Positions 1 to 7,743 are shown, numbered from the stretch's first letter. The stretch is 12,238 nt of DNA from Anaerohabitans sp036788095 (GCA_036788095.1 DAIQOA010000138.1:1-12238); one strand, 5' to 3'. The notes: generated by a model not told the origin, from the letters alone. Made by a program: numbers and translations.

Positions 1-1
1 C

Positions 2-2596
2 AACTCAGCGGATGAAGTGTATGCCGTCAACGGACGTTATGCGCCTACCCCGGTTCAGATACACAGCACCGAAGCCGGTCTCTCGGCCGACAACGCCACC
101 GAAATCGTGCACAACGATCTGCGGCAAAAGAACCTCCTGGCTACCATTGCCCCTGAAACCCGCCGGGCCCTGCGCCTGCCTGAGCCGGCCACGGAAAAGG
201 CGATCTGGATCGACCGCGAGGGCAACAGCCATCTGGTCTGGCAGGTGGATCTGCACGCCAATCTGCGTGACTGGTTCACCTATTTCGTCGATGCACAAGA
301 CGGGACCGTGTTGCACAAACTGCGCAACACCGCCGAGGCAGGGGTCAACGCCTCCGGTACGGATCTGGCCGGCGTCAACCGCTCATTCCGCGCGTTTCAG
401 AAGAACAGCACCTATTATATGCTCAGCGACACTAATCCGATTACCAGCGCTGTGACCGACCTCCCGGACAATCCGGCCGGCGGATTATGGGTGATCGACC
501 TGAAGAACACCGATCCCACCGAGTCTTCGAATTATTATCACGTGCAGTCCAGCTCGGCCACTACCTGGTCGGATCGCAGTGCGGTTTCCTCCATGTACAA
601 TCTGGGTTTGACCTTCGCCTATTATAAAAATGTCCATGGCCGTGAAGCCATCGATGGCGCCGCCTCCACCATCGTCACCGTGGTCAATGTGACCGAAGAC
701 GGCCAGGCGATGGACAACGCCTATTGGAACGGCAGCGCGATTTTCTGGGGAAACGGCAGCAACTATTTCAAACCCCTGGCCGGCAGCCTGGACGTTATGG
801 CCCACGAACTGACCCACGGGGTGACCCAGTATACCGCCAACCTCATCTATCAGGATCAGTCCGGCGCCATGAACGAAGCCATGTCCGACTTTTTCGGCGT
901 CATGGTGGATCGCGACGACTGGCTCATGGGTGAGGATATCATGAAGCCGGGCACCGGCAGCGCTCTGCGCGATGTGGCCCAACCCGACAATCATAACGTC
1001 ATGAGCCCTCTGCCGGTCAAGATGAGCCAGTACCTCTACACCAGCGAAGACCAGGGCGGCGTGCATAGCAACTGCGGCATCCTCAACCGCGCCGCCTATC
1101 TGGTGGCTAATCAGATCGGACGCGACAAGACGGAAAAAATCTGGTACCGCGCGCTGACCAACTATCTCACCCGACAATCGCAGTTCATCGACGGCCGGAA
1201 AACGCTGGAGCAGAGCGCTCAGGATCTGTACGGCAGCACCGAAGTGAATGCGATCAAACAGGCCTTCGATGCGGTCGAGATCACGGACAGCGGCAGCACG
1301 TCTCCGGGCGGCGATGAGGTCAACCCGACCACCGGCGGCGGGCAATGGATCGCCTTCGTGCGCGATGACCTGAAGATCGGCCTGTACAATATCGGCAACA
1401 AACAGAACTATTACTTTCCAAACATTCGAGTCAAATCCAAAGAGTACAACTATAGCCAATTCTCGACTACCGCGGACGGCTATTTTCTCTACTTTGTCAA
1501 TGAAGACGGCTACATCGCCTATCTCGATCTCAGCAACCTCAGTTCCCAGGGCACTTACAACTATCATGCTTTTGAGGACGTCTACATCGAAAATCCGGGC
1601 GACATCTGGAATGTGGCGGTGACCCGGGACAACACCGCATTGGCCTTTACCTCGGAGTATGAAAACGACAACACCATCTATTTCTATTTTAACAACTCCT
1701 TTCACTATATCACCCTCGAACTGCCCACCACACAGCCCGGCATCACCGGCGCCACCATCCGCTATCCGGATGTGATCTGCTGGTCGCCGAACCTGCGTTA
1801 TCCGAAACTCGCCTTTGACGCCTACAATGTGATTGAATTGACCGGCGGCGGCCAACGCGATTGGTGGAGCATGGGCGAAGCGCAAGTCAATTTCTCCACA
1901 GCGTCCATACAATTGACTTCGCTGCTGCCGGCGCAGCCCGAGGGCATCTCCGTGGGCAATGTGCAGTACAGCTCTACGGATCCCGATGTGATCATCTACA
2001 GCTATATCATCGAGACGGACAATTATTGGGATGTCAATATACACGATTTCTCCGATCAAAAAGCGGACGACTATTTCGCCTTTCCTGACCGGCAGGTGCA
2101 GCGGCCGTCTTTTTCACCGGACGATAAAAAATTCGTCGTCGACCGTTTCAGCGACGGCAAGCTGCTGATCTGCGATATCGCAGCACGGACCTTCGAGGCG
2201 CTCAAAATCCAGGACGCCAACAACAACGACATCAACGCGCGGTATCCCAAGTGGTTCGTCATCGGCGGCGCCTACGATACCAAAGTTGCTGCCAAAACCG
2301 ATACCCAGGCACCAACCGCATTTCGGCTGCAATCCAATTTTCCCAACCCCTTCAACTCCGCCACCCGCATCGCCTATCAGCTGGACCGGCGGCAAAAAGT
2401 GACCATCGAGATCTATGATCTCGCCGGTCGCCTGGTGCGCACCCTGGTGAACGCGGAACAGAGCGCGGGCGAACATGTGGCCGGCTGGGACGGCAACGAT
2501 CAGTATTTGCGGGCTATGCCCTCGGGTGTCTATTTCTGCCGCTTGTCCGGCGAAAACCGGATCGCCGTCGGCCAGAAAATGCTGTTGGTCAGATGA
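2..2596 (+). CDS. Secreted M4 (thermolysin-like) metalloprotease with beta-propeller and Por/T9SS-type sorting domain, 5' partial
   Basis: This is an extracellular zinc endopeptidase of the thermolysin family, cut at its N-terminus by the window edge: the frame is open from base 2, so the GTG at base 17 is probably not the real start. Residues below are numbered from that GTG. Residues 1-110 look like the end of an FTP/PepSY propeptide (YFVDAQDGTVL). The catalytic domain covers about 112-422. It has the substrate-binding NAYWN at 234-238, the zinc motif HELTH at 263-267 (E264 catalytic), Y278, the third zinc ligand E287 in NEAMSD, and the active-site H350 in GGVHSN. These spacings match thermolysin closely. 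A Gly/Thr/Ser linker (423-445) follows, then a TolB/WD40-like propeller (about 446-755) of repeated YLxF/IxYxxL-type strands. A FlgD-like sorting domain (769-859) starts with NFPNPFN and contains YDLAGRLVRTL. It probably exports through a type IX-like system and matures by autoproteolysis. It is convergent with the bat operon. The propeller placed between catalytic and sorting domains is less usual. The family call is very secure; the propeller subtype is inferred. Confidence 0.95.
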   Translation, partial: NSADEVYAVNGRYAPTPVQIHSTEAGLSADNATEIVHNDLRQKNLLATIAPETRRALRLPEPATEKAIWIDREGNSHLVWQVDLHANLRDWFTYFVDAQDGTVLHKLRNTAEAGVNASGTDLAGVNRSFRAFQKNSTYYMLSDTNPITSAVTDLPDNPAGGLWVIDLKNTDPTESSNYYHVQSSSATTWSDRSAVSSMYNLGLTFAYYKNVHGREAIDGAASTIVTVVNVTEDGQAMDNAYWNGSAIFWGNGSNYFKPLAGSLDVMAHELTHGVTQYTANLIYQDQSGAMNEAMSDFFGVMVDRDDWLMGEDIMKPGTGSALRDVAQPDNHNVMSPLPVKMSQYLYTSEDQGGVHSNCGILNRAAYLVANQIGRDKTEKIWYRALTNYLTRQSQFIDGRKTLEQSAQDLYGSTEVNAIKQAFDAVEITDSGSTSPGGDEVNPTTGGGQWIAFVRDDLKIGLYNIGNKQNYYFPNIRVKSKEYNYSQFSTTADGYFLYFVNEDGYIAYLDLSNLSSQGTYNYHAFEDVYIENPGDIWNVAVTRDNTALAFTSEYENDNTIYFYFNNSFHYITLELPTTQPGITGATIRYPDVICWSPNLRYPKLAFDAYNVIELTGGGQRDWWSMGEAQVNFSTASIQLTSLLPAQPEGISVGNVQYSSTDPDVIIYSYIIETDNYWDVNIHDFSDQKADDYFAFPDRQVQRPSFSPDDKKFVVDRFSDGKLLICDIAARTFEALKIQDANNNDINARYPKWFVIGGAYDTKVAAKTDTQAPTAFRLQSNFPNPFNSATRIAYQLDRRQKVTIEIYDLAGRLVRTLVNAEQSAGEHVAGWDGNDQYLRAMPSGVYFCRLSGENRIAVGQKMLLVR

Positions 2597-2600
2597 TGGT

Positions 2601-2632
2601 AACCTTCGTAAGGTGGCCACCTTCGTAAGGTT
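2601..2632. repeat. Tandem-hairpin palindrome after the protease gene
   Basis: Two copies of ACCTTCGTAAGGT, each a 5-bp hairpin with a CGT loop, are arranged head to tail around a GGCC centre. The 32-base block is itself palindromic apart from the two CGT loops. It begins 4 bases after the protease stop codon and could act as a Rho-independent-like 3' end or mRNA-stabilising hairpin, but no T tract follows. An alternative pairing exists between CTTCGT (2621-2626) and ACGAAG (2637-2642). The form resembles dispersed REP-like palindromes, but copy number elsewhere cannot be seen here. Confidence 0.6.
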
Positions 2633-3059
2633 AAGCACGAAGATCACGATCATTGCCACCGGCAACGGCGATATCGCCTGGATGGCTGGCGCCGAATTCG
2701 ATCAGGGCCGCGACGCCGGACCAGCCTGGCCCGCCGACGGCCTGGTCCAACCCATGACCATCATGTTCCGCGTATCCGGAATCGATCACGCGGAATCCAT
2801 GGAAGCCAGGGGTGGGCGAAGTAACTATCGTTTCCCGGCAGACCGCAACATCGAACCAGCCAATGTCGATGTTTCCCAGGTACAGTGTGTGCTGTTCGGC
2901 TAAACAAGCACACCGCCTTCGCTGCATGAGAGGTTCAGTCACAACCGCCCTGGTCGCCTCTTCAAGGCCTGATAAAGACTCCGGTTCAGTGTGTATACCC
3001 CAGACTCTTTCCTTCCGCCGCACGGCGGAGTGAGGTTTACTTCGGGCGCCCCGCAAATA
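2633..3059. other. Intergenic stretch without a convincing gene
   Basis: Reading frames exist on both strands, but none has a start with a ribosome-binding site, a recognisable domain or clean codon use. The longest are plus frames around 2690-3033 and a minus frame overlapping the terminator and batE, and they shadow one another. Short symmetrical elements are visible: the 12-base palindrome GGCGATATCGCC (2667-2678), an inverted GGACCAG/CTGGTCC pair at about 2719-2750, and a small hairpin TCCGCCG-CA-CGGCGGA (3014-3029). No tRNA or rRNA-like structure is seen. It could be a decayed remnant or a non-coding repeat. Confidence 0.45.
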
Positions 3060-3098
3060 AAAAGACCTCATGGATCGAAACGATCCATGAGGTCTTTT
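3060..3098. terminator. Bidirectional intrinsic terminator between convergent units
   Basis: A perfect 18-bp inverted repeat (3060-3077 against 3081-3098) closes an AAA loop. On the minus strand the stem ends in a T-rich tract (TTTTTATTTG), the expected form of a Rho-independent terminator, placed 17 bases after the batE stop. On the plus strand the stem also ends in TCTTTTA, so it can stop readthrough from the protease side. It marks the 3' end of the moxR-bat operon. Confidence 0.9.
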
Positions 3099-3115
3099 AG
3101 CGATTGCCCCTTTGT

Positions 3116-3862
3116 TTAAATCTGCTCCAGGCTCCGTAACGGCGCCCACCCCACCTTGCCGTCCGGCAGGGAGATGCGCACAAAGCCGCCGCTTTTTTCC
3201 TCCAGTCGCACTTTGCACCCCTCATGCAGCGCAAACACCTCCGTGCTGTTGTCAGCAGGCGCGCTCAGCACGCTCACCTTGTGCGCCATGATGATGGCGG
3301 CCCGGTCATGGCTGCTCTGGTTGACGCGCACGATGAAAAAAAGCGCCCACAAAGCTGCCAGAATGACCAGCGGCATCCACAGATAACCGGTCAACCGACG
3401 CCAGGGATCGCGATTGACAAACCATTTGCCAATCACCGCCAGCGCTGCCAGCACAAGCCAGAGGAGCAGGAACCCCGCCAATTGATCCAGACTCAACGCG
3501 GATTTTATTCTACCGCCGATCCGTTGCCAAAAGAACTCGGGCGGTGTGATGATCTTGTCCACCACCTGCAGCCGGGCGAGCTCTAGATTGTGCTGCAGAT
3601 CCGGATCCAACGGATTGATCCGTGCGGCCTTTTCATAGTAGAGCAGGCTTTTGCCGACCTGCTGCAGCTTGTAGTAACAGTTGCCCATATTATAATAGAG
3701 CTCGAACGCCTGATAGCCGGCAGCGACCGCGGATTGGTAATGGACCGCAGCCTTTTGATAGTCCCCAGCCTGGTAAGCGGCATTGCCCTGGGCAAACTCA
3801 TCGGCTGGCTGGCCGAGCGCCAGGCTGAACAACGCCAGGCACAAACATAGGATTCGCTTCAT
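3116..3862 (-). CDS. batE: BatE: TPR and SH3-like membrane protein of the aerotolerance operon
   Basis: Last gene of the bat operon, 248 aa. It has a signal peptide (about 1-17, MKRILCLCLALFSLALG) and then TPR repeats over about 21-100, including YYNMGNCYYKLQQVGKSLLY and INPLDPDLQHNLELAR, which are typical of BatE. Two transmembrane helices follow (about 126-147 and 158-180), then a C-terminal SH3b-like domain (about 187-248) with VSVLSAP, EGxKVRLEEKSGGFVRI and DGKVGWAP. The TPR part is therefore predicted extracytoplasmic, and two membrane passes place the SH3 domain on the same side. The ATG at 3862 lies only 2 bases after the batD stop, suggesting translational coupling; the ribosome site is weak (GGAAAAA). 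A strong terminator follows 17 bases after the stop. Its molecular partner is unknown; a scaffolding role within the Bat complex is inferred from the domains and the operon. Confidence 0.9.
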   Translation of the reverse strand: MKRILCLCLALFSLALGQPADEFAQGNAAYQAGDYQKAAVHYQSAVAAGYQAFELYYNMGNCYYKLQQVGKSLLYYEKAARINPLDPDLQHNLELARLQVVDKIITPPEFFWQRIGGRIKSALSLDQLAGFLLLWLVLAALAVIGKWFVNRDPWRRLTGYLWMPLVILAALWALFFIVRVNQSSHDRAAIIMAHKVSVLSAPADNSTEVFALHEGCKVRLEEKSGGFVRISLPDGKVGWAPLRSLEQI

Positions 3863-3864
3863 GG

Positions 3865-5690
3865 CTAAAATGCTTTTTCCAATTTAATGATCGCCTCTTT
3901 GGCCTGTTGAAAAATTCGGCCCATCTCCTCCACGGCGCCGGAGGCAGGGGCAAAGCGCTGAAAATCGCATGTCTGCAACAAGTTCATGTAGGACTGCACC
4001 AGACTCGAGTCCACTGCACGGGCCTGCAATTGCTCCTGCAGCTCGCTCTGAATGACACCCGCCTCCGGCAGATTCAGTTTGTCCGCCGCAAAGCCGATCA
4101 GCGCGCGCGACACTTCAGCATAAAACTCTTTCTGTGTGCTCATGGACAGCAGTTTGGCCGCCTTGGCCAGCCGTTTCATGGCCATGCGATTGGCGCTGCG
4201 GCTGCGCGCATAGGCGACATCGCCGCTCAGCCGTGTCAGATGCCGCTTATAGCCAAAGGCCGCAGCAAGCGCCAGAAACGGCAGCAGACAGAGCAGCTTG
4301 AACAGGCTGCTTTGATAAAAGGCCGCGCCGATGCGGCGAAATTCCGGAACAGCGGTCTTGATAAAGCGGATATCCTGCCCCACCAGGCGGACTTCCTCTT
4401 TGGACAGACCGGCCGGCGCAGCGGCATAGGCGCCCTCTCCTTTTTGCACCGAAATGGTGAACTCGGGGGAACGCTCCACCCTGTATTGCCGCGCCTGCGG
4501 ATCGAAAAAAGCCAGCTGAATGGAGGGAATGTGCTGCTGTCCGGGAAACGCGGGATCAGAACATACTCGTAGCTCTTGCTGCCGCTGATGACCTCGCCCT
4601 GCCGGTTGACCGTTTCAGATACCTTGGGCTCGTATTTTTCAAAATCGTTCGGCAGAATCAGATTCGGCTTGGGCAAAGAGCGAATGTTTCCCTGGCCGGT
4701 AAAACGGACCTTGAGAGTGAGGGCTTCGTTGGTCTTGACCGTCTCTTTGTCGATGCCGGCCTCCAGGCGATACTGCCCGACCAGGCCGTTGAATCCGGAC
4801 GGTTTATCCTGTTCAGGCAACGGCAGCACTTCGATCTCCACCGGACGGGTGGCCGCTTCCTTGCGCACCACCCGGCTGAAAAACGGATCATCAAAAAAGC
4901 TGTCGAAAATATCATTGGAGCGACGCCGCGAAGCGGCGCGGATATCAAAGGGGATCACCATGGACTGGATCGTCTTTTTGCCCGGCGAGGTGGGAAAATA
5001 GGCCGATTTTTTGATGTCCGCCACCACATACTTGCGGCCGTTATAGATCTCCTCCCGCTGCTTGAGCGTGGTGCCGATGTCAAACTCTTCCACCCAGAAT
5101 CCGGGCGAGGGCTCTATCTTCGGCTGGCCCATACCGGCCACCTGCACCAGGGTGTAGATTCGGTAGGTGACGATCACCGGCTCGTTCTGATAAACCTGCC
5201 GTTTGTTGACGATGGCGCGGAGGAACAGCTGCTCGTCGCTCGCCGCGGGCGCTGAGGTCTGAGGGGCCACGTGCTGTCCCCCGACCGGCGCCGAAGGCTG
5301 CGCGGCCGCAGCAGTGATGACCAGGCTGATCGGCTGCGATTCAGCGGTGCGACCCTTGAAACTCACGGTGACCGGCGGAAAGGTGAAACTGCCCGCTTTA
5401 AGCGCTTGATAATAAAAGGTCATCGACTTTTGCACCGACATGCGGCCGTTGATGATCTGCACGCTCTGCGAAGTGCCGCCGCTGCCGAGAAAGCTGAGAA
5501 ACGAGCTGACATCCGGCAGTTCCGGCTTTAAATTGCTGTTCGCACCCTCGCCTTCCAGTTCCAAGGTCAAAATCAATTGTTCATTGACCGCTAGCTGCGT
5601 CCGATCGACGCTGGCGCGCATCACCAAGGACTGCGCCCATGACGCGGTCACCGCGCTGAACAATGCGAGGATTAAAATTTTCGCTTTCAT
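3865..5690 (-). CDS. batD: BatD: large envelope protein of the Bat operon, reading frame broken by an apparent single-base shift
   Basis: The BatD reading is split over two overlapping frames that together give about 608 aa, the usual length for this family. Frame A starts at the ATG at 5690 with a signal peptide (MKAKILILALFSAVTASWA, 1-19) and carries the BatD beta-rich extracytoplasmic region. That region includes PVIVTYRIYT, FFDDPFFSR, GFNGLVGQYRLEA, TGQGNIRSLPKPNL and FEKYEPKVSE. At codon 383 (bases 4541-4548) homology leaves this frame. It resumes in the -1 frame as GQQHIPSIQLAFFDPQARQY and runs to the TAG at 3865. This second part holds the transmembrane helix (about 462-481, LFKLLCLLPFLALAAAFGY) and a helical cytoplasmic tail. 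Without the shift the protein would run about 100 residues of nonsense and lose its membrane anchor. Likely causes are a missing G in the assembly or a true one-base deletion; programmed frameshifting is possible. It lies 34 bases after batC and 2 before batE. Confidence 0.88.
4541..4548 (-). other. batD: Frameshift point in batD (TTTCCCG heptamer)
   Basis: Read on the minus strand in frame A, the codons are CGT TTC CCG GAC. A -1 slip on T-TTC-CCG (bases 4548-4542) re-reads one G and gives TTT CCC GGA CAG, which restores the BatD frame exactly. Equally, one extra G in the CCCGG run would restore it, giving Arg-Phe-Pro-Gly-Gln-Gln. The heptamer fits the X-XXY-YYZ form, but C-rich heptamers are poor slip sites and no strong downstream stem is evident. 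An assembly or mutational deletion is therefore the simpler reading. Confidence 0.7.
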
Positions 5691-5724
5691 ATTCCGTTCA
5701 TCAGAAAAGGTATCCCCCTGCTCG

Positions 5725-6510
5725 CTACCAATCTTTTTCCACCCGCATCCGACCGGAGGATTTTAATTTACGATTATCCGACAGGTTTTGCGGATCCTCT
5801 TTTAAAGCCTCCAGAATCCGCGCAGCGTCCTCTTTGGACAGATCATCCGGTGAAACCTGTTGCTCCTGGGCCTGTTGTTGCTGCTGCTGTTGCTGCTGAT
5901 TTTGCTGATCCTGTTGCTGTTGATCCTGTTGCTGTTGATCTTGTTGCTGTTGATCCTGTTGTTGTTGATCTTGTTGCTGATCCTGCTGTTGCTGATCTTG
6001 CTGCTGTTGATCCTGTTGCTGTTGATCCTGTTGCTGCTGGTTCTGCTGCTGTTGTTGTTGCTGTTGCTGATTTTGTTTGGACGCTTGATCTTTCATCAGC
6101 TTGCGCACATACTCTAGATTGTACTTGGCATCCTGATCATCGGGATTGAGCTCCAGCGCTTTTTTATAGGCCTCGATGCACTCCGGCCATTTGTTCATGC
6201 GGAAAAGTGTATTGCCGGTGTTGAAATAAGCCTGACCTTGAGCGATCGCGTCCGCCTGATTCAGCGCCGCCTGGTTCTGTTTCAGCGCCTCCTGATAATT
6301 TTTCTTCTTGTACTCCGCCGCGGCGATGTTGTATTTCAGGATCGGCGATTCCGGCGCCTGCACCTCCGCATCCCGGTATTTGGTCAGCGCTTCGTCGTAC
6401 TTTTGTTCGTTATACAGTTTGTTGCCCTGAATGATCTTCCCCCGGCCCGGCTGGCTCGATGCAGGGGCGATCAGGGCCAGCAGAAGGATAGCGATAGATT
6501 GGTTTTTCAT
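5725..6510 (-). CDS. batC: BatC: TPR protein with long Gln/Asp-rich repeat
   Basis: A 261-aa exported TPR protein. A signal peptide (about 1-20, ending APASSQ) is followed by TPR motifs over about 24-139 (GNKLYNEQKYDEALTKYRDA, YFNTGNTLFRMNKWPECIEA, YKKALELNPDDQDAKYNLEY). Next is a low-complexity stretch at 146-218 with about 59 Gln, nine Asp and a few Asn, mostly in QQQQD units. It ends in the short conserved BatC tail: LSKEDAARILEALKEDPQ followed by a terminal VEKDW. The TPRs suggest a protein-binding adaptor in the periplasm, with the Q/D tract as a flexible spacer; this is inference. The ATG at 6510 is well placed before the signal peptide, although no strong ribosome site is visible. An unusually long 199-base gap separates it from batB upstream, whereas most other spacings in this operon are much shorter. 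Confidence 0.92.
   Translation of the reverse strand: MKNQSIAILLLALIAPASSQPGRGKIIQGNKLYNEQKYDEALTKYRDAEVQAPESPILKYNIAAAEYKKKNYQEALKQNQAALNQADAIAQGQAYFNTGNTLFRMNKWPECIEAYKKALELNPDDQDAKYNLEYVRKLMKDQASKQNQQQQQQQQQNQQQQDQQQQDQQQQDQQQQDQQQDQQQQDQQQQDQQQQDQQQQDQQNQQQQQQQQQAQEQQVSPDDLSKEDAARILEALKEDPQNLSDNRKLKSSGRMRVEKDW
5857..6075 (-). repeat. batC: CAA/CAG minisatellite inside batC
   Basis: On the coding strand this is a run of CAA and CAG codons broken every fifth codon by GAT, giving a 15-base unit of the form GATCAACAGCAACAG repeated about nine times, one of them a codon short. Uninterrupted nine-codon Gln runs flank it on both sides. The unit stays in frame, so slippage would change the length of the Gln/Asp spacer without breaking BatC. 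CAA and CAG are mixed rather than homogeneous, so the tract is partly diverged. Confidence 0.9.
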
Positions 6511-6709
6511 AGGCGTCCGAAAAAAATATTGCTCAAATGCAAAGAGAGAAAAAAGTGACGACTGGGTACGCGAAAACAGAGCGCGCAGGATCGTCCTCCA
6601 GGCTCACAGGTCTTCTCCCGCAGCGCAGGCACTCCACGCCATCAGACATTAGTCAGCGACCGAAGGGCACAGCTCCGTGCATTGCCTGGTGCGATGAAAG
6701 CCTTCACGC
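6511..6709 (-). other. Long spacer between batB and batC
   Basis: This is 199 bases with no recognisable gene inside an otherwise compact operon. On the minus strand the final 50 bases before batC turn markedly T-rich (TCACTTTTTTCTCTC and AATATTTTTTT), unlike the rest of the region. That could be an internal promoter or a 5' leader for batC-batD-batE, but no confident -35/-10 pair can be assigned. A 38-codon frame (6533-6649) is present without supporting features. Confidence 0.4.
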
Positions 6710-7732
6710 TCAATGGAAGCGGCCGCGCCACTCCTGTTTGATTTTGCGGCGTTCCGGAATAAGCGCTTCAAGCACCAGCAGCGCAAGAACGAAGACGAGC
6801 ACATACTGATAACGGTCCTCAAACTGGGTGTACTGCAGAGAGCCCAGCTCTTTCTTTTCCATACGGCTGATGTCGTCATAGATCCGTTTCAGCTCATCCT
6901 CTCCGCTGCTGGCGCGGTAATACTTGCCGTTGGTCTGCAGGGCGATCTTTTCCAGCGTCACTTCATCCAGTTTGCTCATGATCACCTGACCGCTGCGGTC
7001 TTTTTTAAAGCCGCCGCTCCCATCCATCTGCGGGATCGGCACACCCTGGGGAGAGCCGATACCCACACAGTGGATGATCGCGCCCTGTCGTTCGGCATCT
7101 TCGGCCAGCTTTACAACATCGCCCTCATGATCTTCGCCGTCCGTGATCAGGATCAGCACCTTGTACTGCCGGTCCTTGCTTTCAAAGGAACGGAGCGCCA
7201 ATTCGATCGCCTGGCCGATGTTGGTGCCCGGGGTTGGAATCAGGCCGGGCTCGAGCACATCGAGGAACATGCGGGCTGCGCCATAGTCGAGCGTCAGCGG
7301 GCACTGGACAAAGGCGGTCCCGGCAAAGGCGATCAAACCCACGCGGTCGCCCTCGAGGCGGTTGATAAACGAATCCACCTCATGTTTGGCTTTATCCAAA
7401 CGGCTCGGCGGGATATCGCGTGCCAGCATGGAGGTGGAGACATCCACGGCGATCATGATGTCGACCCCTTCCCGTTTGGCCTCCTCCAGCTTGGTGCCGA
7501 TCTGCGGGCGCGCCAGGGTCAGGCTGAGCAGTGCGACGGCCAGAATCAGCAATCCCCATTTGAGCCACTGGCGGCCGCGGCCGGCGCCGGCGGCCAGTTT
7601 TTGCAGCAACAGTGGATTGCCGAACGCCTGCAACGCCCTCTTTTTTGCCTGAATGACATAGACAAAAAACAGGATCAGCGCCGGAACCAACCAGAGCAGA
7701 TGAAAAAAATAAGTGTTTTCAAATCGCAGCAT
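6710..7732 (-). CDS. batB: BatB: membrane-anchored VWA-domain protein
   Basis: 340 aa. Two N-terminal transmembrane helices (about 8-27 and 57-74, the second ending in the family signature LTLARPQIG) are followed by a von Willebrand factor A domain over about 88-290 and a C-terminal transmembrane helix (about 312-329). The metal-ion-dependent adhesion site is complete: D97-V-S99-T-S101, a Thr in PGTNIG (170), and ITDGED (196-201). The sequence FAGTAFVQCPLTLDYG (136-151) is shared almost word for word with BatA, so the two are paralogues. The VWA domain is predicted cytoplasmic, between the second and third helices, where a MoxR ATPase could reach it. The ATG at 7732 lies 11 bases after the batA stop. 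A divalent-metal-dependent binding role is inferred from the intact MIDAS; ligand unknown. Confidence 0.93.
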   Translation of the reverse strand: MLRFENTYFFHLLWLVPALILFFVYVIQAKKRALQAFGNPLLLQKLAAGAGRGRQWLKWGLLILAVALLSLTLARPQIGTKLEEAKREGVDIMIAVDVSTSMLARDIPPSRLDKAKHEVDSFINRLEGDRVGLIAFAGTAFVQCPLTLDYGAARMFLDVLEPGLIPTPGTNIGQAIELALRSFESKDRQYKVLILITDGEDHEGDVVKLAEDAERQGAIIHCVGIGSPQGVPIPQMDGSGGFKKDRSGQVIMSKLDEVTLEKIALQTNGKYYRASSGEDELKRIYDDISRMEKKELGSLQYTQFEDRYQYVLVFVLALLVLEALIPERRKIKQEWRGRFH

Positions 7733-7743
7733 AGGCTTTTAGG

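Noticed and set aside
485..2059. Long open frame on the minus strand opposite the protease (524 codons)
   Set aside because: It is the antisense shadow of the M4 protease, rich in Ile/Val/His/Gly/Asp typical of such shadows, with no domain; the plus-strand frame carries all catalytic motifs.
2631..3218. Minus-strand frame of 195 codons running through the terminator into batE
   Set aside because: It crosses the perfect terminator hairpin and overlaps the end of batE in another frame, and no recognisable motif or ribosome site was seen.
3583..3801. Alternative minus-strand frame inside batE
   Set aside because: Overlaps the TPR region of batE in a different frame and has an Arg/Ser/Ile-rich shadow composition.
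5857..6075. Possible CRISPR array from the regular 15-base periodicity
   Set aside because: Units are contiguous with no unique spacers, are too short, and lie in frame within batC.
5860..6117. Plus-strand poly-Leu frame resembling a membrane protein
   Set aside because: It is the reverse complement of the CAA/CAG repeat of batC, which reads as Leu/Ile on the other strand.
6533..6649. 38-codon minus-strand frame in the batB-batC spacer with a CxxC pair
   Set aside because: No ribosome site and no recognisable family; the length is within chance for this GC content.
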